Positions 16,313 through 26,300 of a stretch of 48,550 bases of DNA are shown piece after piece. Made by a program: the position numbers and the translations under genes. The notes beneath the pieces are model-generated. The model saw only the letters and a program-made list of their open reading frames with translations. It did no database searches and was not told the origin of the DNA. The stretch is from NCBI GenBank assembly GCA_050943075.1, contig JBMNOM010000001.1:1-48550 (forward strand), in the 5' to 3' direction. How positions within the stretch are numbered: the first letter of the stretch is position 1; each line of letters opens with the position of its first letter. Source of the stretch: CAJKWP01 sp050943075 (lineage in GTDB: Bacteria > Bacillota > Clostridia > Christensenellales > UBA1242).

Positions 16313-19300
16313 TTATTCATTATCAAAATCTACAAAATCATCAAACATTCCACTGGAATCAAACACTGGCAAGTCGTCGTCTTCAAACAATCCAGCATTT
16401 TCTTCGTCGCGTTTGTTTTCTTCAATTTCACTTTCAAGTGCTTTGTTTGAAGCTGGTGTGATGTCAAAGTCAAGTGTGATGTCTTTGAGTTCTTCTTCAA
16501 CTTCTCTTGAGAGAGAGATGTCTTGTTCGTCGTATGATAATTCTTGAATTGAAATTTCTTGTTTATTTTCAGTTAAAATCTTGATGTCAAGTCCAAGAGC
16601 TTGCAATTCTTTGATTAAAACTTTAAATGATTCTGGAATTCCAGGTTCTGCAATTGGTTGTCCTTTAACAATTGCTTCAAATGTTTTAACTCTACCAACA
16701 ACGTCGTCGGATTTAACTGTTAAAATTTCTTGCAATATGCTGGAAGCGCCATAAGCTTCAAGAGCCCAAACTTCCATTTCACCAAATCTTTGTCCACCAA
16801 ACATAGCTTTACCGCCAAGTGGTTGTTGTGTGACAAGTGAGTAAGGTCCAATGCTTCTTGCGTGCATCTTAGAGTCAACCATGTGGTCAAGTTTAAGCAT
16901 ATACTTATAACCAACTGTTGCTGTGTTTGCAAATTTTTCTCCTGTTCTTCCATCGTAAAGCTGAACTTTACCATTTTCCGGGAAATTGTTTTCAACAAGA
17001 AGTTTCTTAATAACGTCAATTTCAGCTCCGTCAAACACAGGAGTTGCAACTTTCCAACCAAGTGAACCAGCCACAAGCCCTAAGTGCACTTCCAACACTT
17101 GTCCCACGTTCATACGTGATGGAATACCAAGTGGGTTAAGCACAATGTCAAGTGGTTGACCATTTGCCATGAATGGCATATCTGCTTCTGGCAACACTCT
17201 GGAAACAACACCTTTATTACCGTGACGTCCAGCCATTTTGTCACCCACAGAAAGTTTTCTTCTTTGAGCAACGTAAACTTTAACCATCATGTTAACGCCT
17301 GGCTCAAGATCGTCTTTGTTTTTCTTTGAGAACACTTGAACATCAACCACAACACCGCCACGGCCGTGTTGAACTCTTAATGATGTATCTCTAACTTCTC
17401 TTGCTTTTTCACCAAAGATTGCTCTTAAAAGTCTTTCTTCTGGTGTTAATTCAGTTTCACCTTTTGGTGTCACTTTACCAACTAAGATATCTCCTGCTCT
17501 AACTTCAGCACCCACTCTAACAATTCCGTTTTCGTCAAGGTTTTTAAGTGCTTCTTCGCCAAGGTTTGGAATATCTCTTGTAATTTCTTCATCGCCAAGT
17601 TTGGTTGCACGACATTTAATTTCTTCAACTCTTAATGTAATTGAAGTGTAAATATCTTCTTTAACAATTCTTTCACTGATAAGAATCGCGTCTTCGTAGT
17701 TGTAGCCTTCCCAGTTCATATAACCGATAAGCACGTTTTTACCAAGAGCAAGTTCACCATTTTCAATGGAGTATCCGTCAACAATAACTTCGCCTTTCTT
17801 AACTCTTTCACCTTTAACTACGCATGGTTTTTGGTTAACGCAAGTGTCTGCGTTTGTTTTTGCAAATTTTGTTAAGTAGTAATAGTCAACTTGACCATTA
17901 TCTGCTTTAACTCTAACTTCTGTGCTGCTTACGTAAGAAACAACACCATCGTTTTTAGCCAAGATAACTGCGCCACCATCATGGGCAATCATGGCTTCCA
18001 TACCTGTTCCAACAATTGGAGCGGATGGTCTTAAAAGAGGAACTGCTTGACGTTGCATGTTCGCACCCATAAGAGCACGAGAAGAGTCGTCGTTTCCAAC
18101 AAATGGAATAAGTGAAGTTGCAGCTGAAATGAATTGTTTTGGAGCAACGTCCATGTGTGTAATTTTTGAAGCTGGAACTTCCATAATTGTGTCTTTGTGA
18201 CGGCAAATAATTCTCTTGTTAACAAATTTGCCTTCTTCGTCAAGTGGTTCTGTGGCTTGGGCAATGTATGCTTCGTCTTCAATGTCTGCCATGTGATATT
18301 CATAAGTGTCAAGCACTCTGCCTGTTGCTTTATCAACTGGACGATATGGTGTTTCAAGGAAACCATATTCGTTAACTTTTGAGTAGTTTGCAAGTGTGCT
18401 TATAAGACCAATGCTTTGACCTTCTGGTGTTTCAATAACGCAAATTCTGCCATAGTGTGTATAGTGAATATCACGCACTTCTGCACTTGCTCGTTCTTTT
18501 TTAACACCGCCTGGACCAACTGCAGAGATTTTTCTCTTTTGAGTTAACCCTGAAAGTGGGTTAATTTGATCCATAAGTTGTGACAACTGGCTGGATACAA
18601 TAAAATCTTTAAGTGCTTTGTTGATTGGGCGTGGGTTTATGATTTGTGCAGGGGTAATTTCTGAAAATTCTTTTCCTTGCAATGTTTCTTTAATGTTTGC
18701 TGCAAGTTTGTTAATACCTGAGCGGAAAGCATTTGAAAGAAGTTCGCCAACTGTGGCAATTCTTCTGTTTGACAAGTGGTCAATGTTGTCAATTTGTCCA
18801 ATGCCTACCAACAAGTCAAGATAATAGCTGATTGTTGCCAAAATATCATCCATTGTAAGTGTTGTGATGATGAGGTTTTTAGCATTGTCTTTAATTGCTT
18901 GCAATCTTGCTTGTTTTGTTTTGTTTTCTTTCAAAATTTGTTGCAATGTTGGGAAGTAAACTTCTTCTGTGATTCCAAGTTCTGCTTCATCAACACCCAA
19001 AACGTTTGCAAGACGAACACGATTATTACCTCTAACCAAGTGTTTTTTGCCATGAATTGAAAGCAAAACTTCGTTAATTCCAGCGTCTTGAATTCTTCTT
19101 GCAACTTCTGCAGAAATCACTTCTCCTTCTTTAACAACAATTTCATCTTCAATTGCAATGTTTTCTGCTGCTTTTTGGCCTTTAATTCTGTTTGCAATGG
19201 AAAGTTTTTTGTTAAGTTTGTATCTACCAACTTTTGCAAGGTTGTAATATTGGTCAGAGAAGAAGAACAAGTTTAAGTAGTTTCTTGTGCTTTCTGCTGA

Positions 19301-20041
19301 TGGAACATCAGTTGGTCTTGTTTTTCTTGCAAATTCAAGCAACGCTTCTTCTTGTGTTGTTTGAGGTTCTCTGTCAAGAACGTTTTTGATGTAATCGTTA
19401 TTTCCGTAAAGTTTTAAAATTTCTTCATTTGTGAAACCAAAACATTTTAAGAAAACGCCAAGTGTGATTTTGCTGCCTCTGTCAAGAACAACTTTCAAAA
19501 CTTCATTTGCAGCCTGTTCAATTTCAATCCACATACCACGTGTTGGAATTAATTGAGAGCGCAATGTTGAATTGTCGTTTTTTTCCCTTGTGAAGTATGC
19601 ACTTGGTGAACGCACGATTTGTGAAACAACAACTCTTTCAATTCCGTTGAACACAAAAGAACCCTCATGTGTCATGAGAGGAATGTCCCCAAGGAAAACA
19701 TCTTGGTCAACAGCTTCGCCTGTTTCTTCAACAACAAACCTTGCTTTAACTTTTAAAGGAATTGAGTAAGAAGCGCCTCTTCTTTTACATTCCTTAATTG
19801 AGTATTTTGGTTTTGTGGTTAAATCTGTTCCCAAAAGATAGAGTTTTGCCTTTCCGCTGTAATCGCTGATTGGTGAAAACTCGTCAAGAACTTTTTGTAT
19901 CCCAGTGTCCAAAAATTCTTGGTAGGCATTTTTTTGGATTTCGAGTAAATCTGGTACAGGTAAAATTTCTTTAAGCTTGCCAAAAGAATATCTTGTGATT
20001 TTGCCAGATTTGATTTTTTTAAAGTATGGACTTTCTTGCAT
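16313..20041 (-). CDS. rpoB: DNA-directed RNA polymerase subunit beta
   Basis: A 1,242-residue subunit. Its landmarks are SSQLSQLMDQINPLSG (rifampicin region), ETPEGQSIGL, NEYGFLETPYRP, DDSSRALMGANMQRQAVPLL, GDKMAGRHGNKGVVS and the C-terminal GGQRFGEMEVWALEAYGA. The start chosen is ATG 20041 (MQESPYFKK), ten nt after AAGGAG; an in-frame extension up to GTG 20119 runs through the leader and is not homologous. The final 60 or so residues are strongly acidic. At E. coli positions 514, 526, 529, 533 and 568 it has Leu, Gln, Lys, Val and Ser, suggesting reduced rifampicin binding. It heads a two-gene operon with rpoC; rplJ and rplL are absent upstream. Confidence 0.98.
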   Translation of the reverse strand: MQESPYFKKIKSGKITRYSFGKLKEILPVPDLLEIQKNAYQEFLDTGIQKVLDEFSPISDYSGKAKLYLLGTDLTTKPKYSIKECKRRGASYSIPLKVKARFVVEETGEAVDQDVFLGDIPLMTHEGSFVFNGIERVVVSQIVRSPSAYFTREKNDNSTLRSQLIPTRGMWIEIEQAANEVLKVVLDRGSKITLGVFLKCFGFTNEEILKLYGNNDYIKNVLDREPQTTQEEALLEFARKTRPTDVPSAESTRNYLNLFFFSDQYYNLAKVGRYKLNKKLSIANRIKGQKAAENIAIEDEIVVKEGEVISAEVARRIQDAGINEVLLSIHGKKHLVRGNNRVRLANVLGVDEAELGITEEVYFPTLQQILKENKTKQARLQAIKDNAKNLIITTLTMDDILATISYYLDLLVGIGQIDNIDHLSNRRIATVGELLSNAFRSGINKLAANIKETLQGKEFSEITPAQIINPRPINKALKDFIVSSQLSQLMDQINPLSGLTQKRKISAVGPGGVKKERASAEVRDIHYTHYGRICVIETPEGQSIGLISTLANYSKVNEYGFLETPYRPVDKATGRVLDTYEYHMADIEDEAYIAQATEPLDEEGKFVNKRIICRHKDTIMEVPASKITHMDVAPKQFISAATSLIPFVGNDDSSRALMGANMQRQAVPLLRPSAPIVGTGMEAMIAHDGGAVILAKNDGVVSYVSSTEVRVKADNGQVDYYYLTKFAKTNADTCVNQKPCVVKGERVKKGEVIVDGYSIENGELALGKNVLIGYMNWEGYNYEDAILISERIVKEDIYTSITLRVEEIKCRATKLGDEEITRDIPNLGEEALKNLDENGIVRVGAEVRAGDILVGKVTPKGETELTPEERLLRAIFGEKAREVRDTSLRVQHGRGGVVVDVQVFSKKNKDDLEPGVNMMVKVYVAQRRKLSVGDKMAGRHGNKGVVSRVLPEADMPFMANGQPLDIVLNPLGIPSRMNVGQVLEVHLGLVAGSLGWKVATPVFDGAEIDVIKKLLVENNFPENGKVQLYDGRTGEKFANTATVGYKYMLKLDHMVDSKMHARSIGPYSLVTQQPLGGKAMFGGQRFGEMEVWALEAYGASSILQEILTVKSDDVVGRVKTFEAIVKGQPIAEPGIPESFKVLIKELQALGLDIKILTENKQEISIQELSYDEQDISLSREVEEELKDITLDFDITPASNKALESEIEENKRDEENAGLFEDDDLPVFDSSGMFDDFVDFDNE

Positions 20042-20093
20042 TCTGAACGCACTCCTTAAATAAAATGTCTGTCTTTGCGAATGATAATAAAAA

Positions 20094-20125
20094 CAAAAAA
20101 ACGACAAAGCAACCTTCACTTCGCC
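20094..20125 (-). other. Possible attenuator hairpin in rpoB leader
   Basis: On the minus strand GGCGAAG pairs with CTTTGTC (two G-U pairs, 9-nt loop) and is followed by T7. It lies between the promoter and the rpoB start. The stem is short, so attenuation is only a possibility. Confidence 0.35.
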
Positions 20126-20193
20126 CTTTATCTAAAAATATTTAATTTGTTAGTTGTTTTGAAATTACCACTTTTCGCACTTATAACTAATTA

Positions 20194-20222
20194 AGTTTAA
20201 CACCAAAGACTTTCATTGTCAA
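20194..20222 (-). promoter_or_regulatory. Promoter of rpoBC operon
   Basis: Minus strand: TTGACA (complement of 20217-20222), 17 bp, TAAACT (complement of 20194-20199). The predicted start is near 20187, giving a leader of about 146 nt. Confidence 0.75.
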
Positions 20223-20350
20223 TGCTTTTAATTAAATTTTATATAAAAAATAATTAAATTTTATATAAAAAAATAACTAAACTAAATAATTAACATCTTA
20301 TTCCAATTATAAACAAATCATTACAAAAAATTAATATTATTTTGTTTTTC
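20223..20350. other. AT-rich spacer upstream of rpoB promoter
   Basis: Together with the leader this makes 353 bp between rpoB and the giant lipoprotein gene. Apart from the listed promoter, the 22-bp tandem repeat and the terminator, nothing is recognisable. The AT-rich repeats sit just upstream of the -35 and could act as an UP element. Confidence 0.4.
20229..20272. repeat. Two perfect 22-bp tandem repeats
   Basis: The unit begins TAATTAAATTTTATATAA and ends in an A run; copies are 20229-20250 and 20251-20272. The period of two helical turns upstream of a strong promoter is notable. Confidence 0.8.
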
Positions 20351-20389
20351 GACAAAAAAAATAGGCTTTTTAAAACCTATTTTTTTGTC
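20351..20389 (-). terminator. Terminator of giant lipoprotein operon
   Basis: Stem GACAAAAAAAATAGG / CCTATTTTTTTGTC with a 10-nt loop, 5 nt past the stop of the second giant gene. Confidence 0.85.
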
Positions 20390-20394
20390 TTTAT

Positions 20395-23300
20395 TTATAC
20401 TGTTGCTTGAGTGCCAACTTGATTGTATCTGTTTTCCCAGAAAGTTTGTGCCATGCTTTCAAAAACACCAGTTGAAGAATTAAATATTCTTAAAAGAATG
20501 TAGTCTTTACCGTCTTGTGCCACGCTTTCTGCGTTGTAAACAACTTGGTTTGCCTTATAAGTTGGAACAAAACCAGTTGGTTGGTCAACTGAACCTTTGT
20601 TCATATATCCAACAATGTGCCCCCAACTTATATAATGTGTTGGTCCTTCGCCAATTTGTTGAAGAATGCGCAAGTAAAGCACAATTCTTCCAGTGAAACC
20701 TGAATTTGAATCAAATGAAAGTGTTAAGCTGTCGGCAACATCGGAATCGTTAAACACAAAACCAACAAGTCCGCCTGCGTAAAGCTCGTCAAATGCCACA
20801 TTGTATGTGTCGTATTTAACTCTAACTTCACTTTCAGATTTTGAACCTATAATTCTAACATTTAATGCAACACCATCTTTTGCTTTGCTGATTAAACCAA
20901 CAAGCCCACCAATGAATGCTGTGCCTTTGTTATCAATGTTTTCAAGCCCAATTGTGCCGCCTTTTGAAATTGAGTTTACAATTATGTTTGCGTCTGCAAA
21001 ACCATTTGAAACCAAAGTTGCTTCATTAAGTTTAATTGGAGCGGTTGCTTTTTGAGTTATTGCACCAACAAGCCCACCAACAATTATTTTACCTTTAACA
21101 CTACCGTTAAATGTGACACTTTCAAGTTTTCCACCAATCATTTCAGCCACAACACCGCCAACGCGGTTAACTGTTGGGGCTTCAAATCTGATGTTGATTA
21201 CAACATTTTTAAGCAAGCCACCTGCAGCAAGTTCGCTGTTTTGCAAGTTGCCTTTGCTTCCCATTAAGCCAACCACACCGCCAACCCCATAAGGATTGTA
21301 AGGTGAAGTTCTGAACAAGGTTGTGTGTGCGTTTTGTGAATTTGAATTCACATAAACATCTGTCATTTGTCCATAAAACTCGGCTGCAACAAGTGCTGAA
21401 TATGTTGCACCTTGAACAAATTGTCCAGTTTCAACTTCAAGGCGAACATTGTTAATTTTAACGCCGTTGCCAACGCCACCAAACACAAGTGATGCCCATT
21501 CTGCCATTGCAACAATTTGCCCGTTTGATGTCACACTTGAAATTGTTCCTGTGCCACCTGCAACCGCCACAACTGGGGCTGCGTAAGAAAGTTTTGAAAG
21601 AAGTGTTGTTTGATGATTTCTAAACAAGAAGTAGCTTCCAATTCCATCTGTTAAAATTTCGTTTGGATTAAGTGTTTTGTTGCTTCTGAAAATTGCATTA
21701 ACAGAAACACTTGATTTAACTGTGTGAATTACATAGTTTGCAGTTGCTCTTCCAATTATTCCACCAACAATGTTTTTTCCAATTATGACATTTGTGTTGT
21801 CACTTGATGATGCGTTTTCAACTTTAATGTTGAATATCACACCTGCGTCAAGTGTTCCTGCAAGCCCACCAACAACATTGACGTTTGGCAAGTTAATTGA
21901 AAGTGGTTTTACGCTTAAGTTTTTAACAGAACCTTGTGAAGATGAACCATTGCCAATTTTTGCAAACAATCCACCTGAGGCAAATGTTGCCGCGCTGTCC
22001 ACAACAAACCCAGAAATAATCATTCCATTTCCTTCAATATCACCAACTAAAATTGTGTTGTAAAGACGTGAAACTGGATTTACACTGTCATAATTAATGT
22101 CGGAAACAATTCTGTAATATTTTGTGTTAAAGCTTCCGCTGTTTGAAGAAAGAATTCTAAATTCAAGTTCTTGTGCAGAAATTATTAGTGTTGGATTGTG
22201 CAAACTGCCTTGTGCGTGTTCGCCCACATTTGTGTAGTAATATGTTATTTCACCTGTTTCTTTGTTTTCAACAGTTCTGTCCATATCAATTTCCATCTTG
22301 CTTTCTGCAATTAAGTTTGGACTAACAAGTTCTGGTTTGCCCAAAATGAACACTTTTGAATTGTTGTTGAATTGGCTTTCTTGTGTCATAGTTGGTCTAA
22401 ACCAAACACCATGAGAAACCGCTGTTGAGTTTGTGAAATTATAGTTTTTAAAGAATGATGAGTTTGAATCTGTGAATTCTTGAATTGTTAATGGTTTTAA
22501 GAATTCTGGGTTAACCATTGAGTTTGTGGTGTTAATTGAAGCGTTTATATTTGCTGTTATATCACGCAAATAGAAGCTGTCTTTAATTATTCCCATTGAG
22601 GTGATGTCGTCGATGTAAACAAAACCAAAACTTGTTTCAACTGCATTGTTTTTAAGCATTGATGTTGAATATGCCCTAACAACTTCACCTTTGTTATAGA
22701 ACACAAAACCTGCCGCTTTTGAAGATGTTTGAAGTGGAATATTGGAGTAAGAATCTTGCACCAAACCATTGTTTTCAAACACAAAGCCCGCCGCCTCGGT
22801 TGATGATAAAATGACTTTTGATGTGTCGTTTGCATAAATTGGCAACATGAAAAGCCCTGTGTGTTTCCCAGAAACATAAGACATTATAATTTGTCCGCCA
22901 CTTTCTGAATATTGCCCATTGTAAACAACAAATCCTGCTGTTTTGTTTTGCGATTCATTAACACTTGCTGTGTTTATAATTAATGATTCTGCAACATAAC
23001 TGCTTGAAATTTTGCCAATGTTATATCCAACAAAACCGCTTAAGTTTGCAGCAGCAGAAATTGTCATTTTAACACGTGAGTTTGTTATATACCCTTGGTT
23101 AAAGCCCACCAAACCTGCAACATAATTTGAAACAACTTGGTTTTGGCTGAAGAGAACTTTAACAGATGTATTTCCCGCTGTGACAACTTCAACATTTGAA
23201 ACAATGCCTCTGTTAATTCCCGCAAGAAGTCCAAAGTAAATTGTTTTTGCACTCTCTGCTTGTGTTAATGTGACAATTGCAGATTGCACAACTTCAATTT

Positions 23301-26300
23301 TTAAGTTTCTTAGTAAAGTTTTTTCTGGAATGCTTGCAAATATGCCCATATATTGAGAATCTGCATTAAATGAAAGATTACTTGCCAAAACAAATTTATA
23401 ACTATTACCATCAAGCCCTGCAATTGCAGTTGTGATTGGTGTGTGGTCGTGTGGAATAATTATGTCATTTGTTAAAATGTAGTAAGAATTTGGATTCATG
23501 GCAATAAGTTCTTCATAACTTGCAACTGGTGTTGGAGTGTCCATTGAACTTATTTGATAAATATTCATCACAAATTCCACTTGTGTGATGTTTTGTGTTG
23601 TGGAATATTCTGCCTTGCCTTGTTTGTAATCATAACCATATTCAAAACCAAATTTATACATTGGGTTTTTGTCAGAAACAATTTTGTAAGGTGTGAAAAC
23701 CAAATTGCCCCTTGACTTCACAATTGTGAAATAACCATTTGTGTCATTTAATGAAACAAGTGTTGTGCCATTTGGAATTGAAGTATTGTTGTTAATTGTT
23801 CGCCAGTTAGCACTGTCTTCCAAGAACTCATAACCACCATCACCAGTTGGGGTTGCCATTTGATAGCGCCAAATGCCGCTGTTTGCCAAGTTGTTTTCAA
23901 ATGCTTTAACGCCTTCAACAACAGTTAAAATTGAAGAGTTGTATTCAGCAGTTAAGCCATTTAAAAACTCTGTTTTAAATGTGTATGTGTCGCCAATTGG
24001 AACACTGACAATTCCATTTGAGCCATCCTTAATAATGGAATATTCGTTGTTTTTAAGCACAATAAAGTCAACAATCACAAAGTTAATTGTGTGTATTTCA
24101 CTTCTTAATGCTTGTCCATTAATAATTTTTTGCCCATAAACACTAATTGTTCCTGCAATATTGTTTTCAGGATATGTGCTTATTACTTGGCTTACAGAAA
24201 TTGTTCTGTTTGCTTTTGAAATTGCTAAATATTCAGCATTTGTTGTAGTTAAGAAAATTTCGCTTTCAAGATATCCATTAGATTGAATTGTGAAGGAATA
24301 ATTTTTTCCTCTTGCAAGATAGAAGTTTTCATTTTGATCTTTATAATTATTATTTATATTAATAGTCACATCTTTTTTAAATTTAACATTAACAGTTTTA
24401 ACTGTTTCAAATGCAATTTGGTTGCCTTTGTAAGCCTTGAAAGCAAAGTTGACAGTTTGTCCATTTGTTGCTCCTGCTTGGCTTAAAGCATATTTTATGT
24501 AGATGTCACTTGTGATTAAACTTTTGTCAACTCTTAAACCTTTGTCTAAAAGAACTGCACCTCTAACTGTGTTTCCGCTTTGGTCAATTAAGGAAATGAT
24601 TGCACTTAAATTGTCGTTTAAGAGAACAACATCCAAGTAATCAAATTGTGAAAACACTGGGTAAACTTGCACTTTGAAGTGGTTTGGATTTGTTGCTTGT
24701 GGGTCAACAAAATTGTTTTCTTCTTTTCCAGCTTCAATGTCTTGAGAAGTTGAACCTTCAAAAGATTGCACAATTATGTTTGCAATTTGCTGTGTTAAAA
24801 TTTGCACTTCAATGTTCAAACTTATTTGTGCTTTTTCATCTTGATATCTAAAATTGTAATTTGCAATGCTTGCAGAGTCTTCTTTAATTGTTAAACTTGC
24901 ATTAAATCTTTGTGCTATGTAATTCAATTTAATAAAACTTGTTAAATCATAATTTTCATCTTTAACATCATACTCACTGCTGTTTTCATTTTTTAAGAAA
25001 AGTTCGAATGAATATGTCACATCAATTCTTTCGTCAAGAGTGAAAACTGTGTTTGTGTCAAGATTTAAGCTTTGGCTAAATGCCCCATTTTCAAACCTTA
25101 ACATTTTTGTGATGGGATTAATTTCAATTATAATTTGTTTTGTTTGGGTGTTTTGCCCAACGTGTTTTGTAATTTCAATGGCAATTTTCTTATTTTCCAA
25201 GTTTTCTTCTTGGTTTTTAAAGAAATTTTCTGGTAAGAAGTTTGCAACTGAAATGTTATAAATTTTATTTATGTTTGTAATTGTGAAATAATTTCCTGCA
25301 ACCATGTCTGAATTAATCACTTTAAATTGTGTTAAATTCAAATTGTCAGAAAAATCATCTGTTGTTAATTTAACTTCATAGTCAAAGTTATCAATTGGCT
25401 CGGCTTTAACGCTTGAAATGTTGCTTTCAATTTTGCTTGCGCCAATTAAATGCATAACAGGAATATTAACAGAAGTGTCCACTTCTTCATTTTTTAAGAA
25501 TGTAGATGAATAAACATTTCCGTCAGAATAAACAACTTCAAGTTTTGCTTTAATTTCAATTGTTGTTCGTCCAGTTGAATTAATTGCTCTTAATTGATAA
25601 GTTGCATTATTTTTCTCAAACAAAACAGTTTGAATTGCGTCATAACTGTAATCTGTTGCGTAAAGCGTGAAGTCGTTTGAATTAACAAGTGGAATATCAT
25701 ATCCACCAAAATCATTGGCATCCAAAGTTTCATAAAACACAGATGTTAGAACAACATTGTTCAAAGTGTTAATGTTAATTAAACTGCCTGCCGCACCAAC
25801 ATTAATGCTGTCTGCAATAATAAGTTCTTTTGAGCCATCTTTATAAAGTGCAAAGTTGCTTGCAGCGTTTGCAATGTAAATTACAACATCTTTGTAAATC
25901 CTTTGGTTTAGCATACTTGTAATTCTAATTTGTGCAAAGCCTGTTTGCATAATTCTTAATTGACTGCTGCTTAAAACTGTGATTGTGTTTGGGTTAAATG
26001 AATAAATTGACACTTCGCCTTCTGTGACAAATGGCAATGAGTATGTATTAATTGTGTTAAGCAAAGCTTGGTCTTGTTTGTTAAGCGCTTCATAATAGTA
26101 TAAATACGCCATTGAAACGCTTCCTTCTTCACTTGCAAGAACATTTTCCTCAAGTGGTGTTGCACTTAATGTTGCAAGCGCTTCTTCAAACACTTGCCCA
26201 ATTTCTCCAATCAACATATCGCCATAATAGTTTGTTAAACTTGGAGAAATGTTAAAGTCAACAAATCTGCGTTTGCCTGTTGGCAAAGGTTGTCCATCTG

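Noticed and set aside
20042..20119. N-terminal extension of RpoB from GTG 20119
   Set aside because: The extension runs through the leader hairpin, has no homology to RpoB, and AAGGAG points to ATG 20041.
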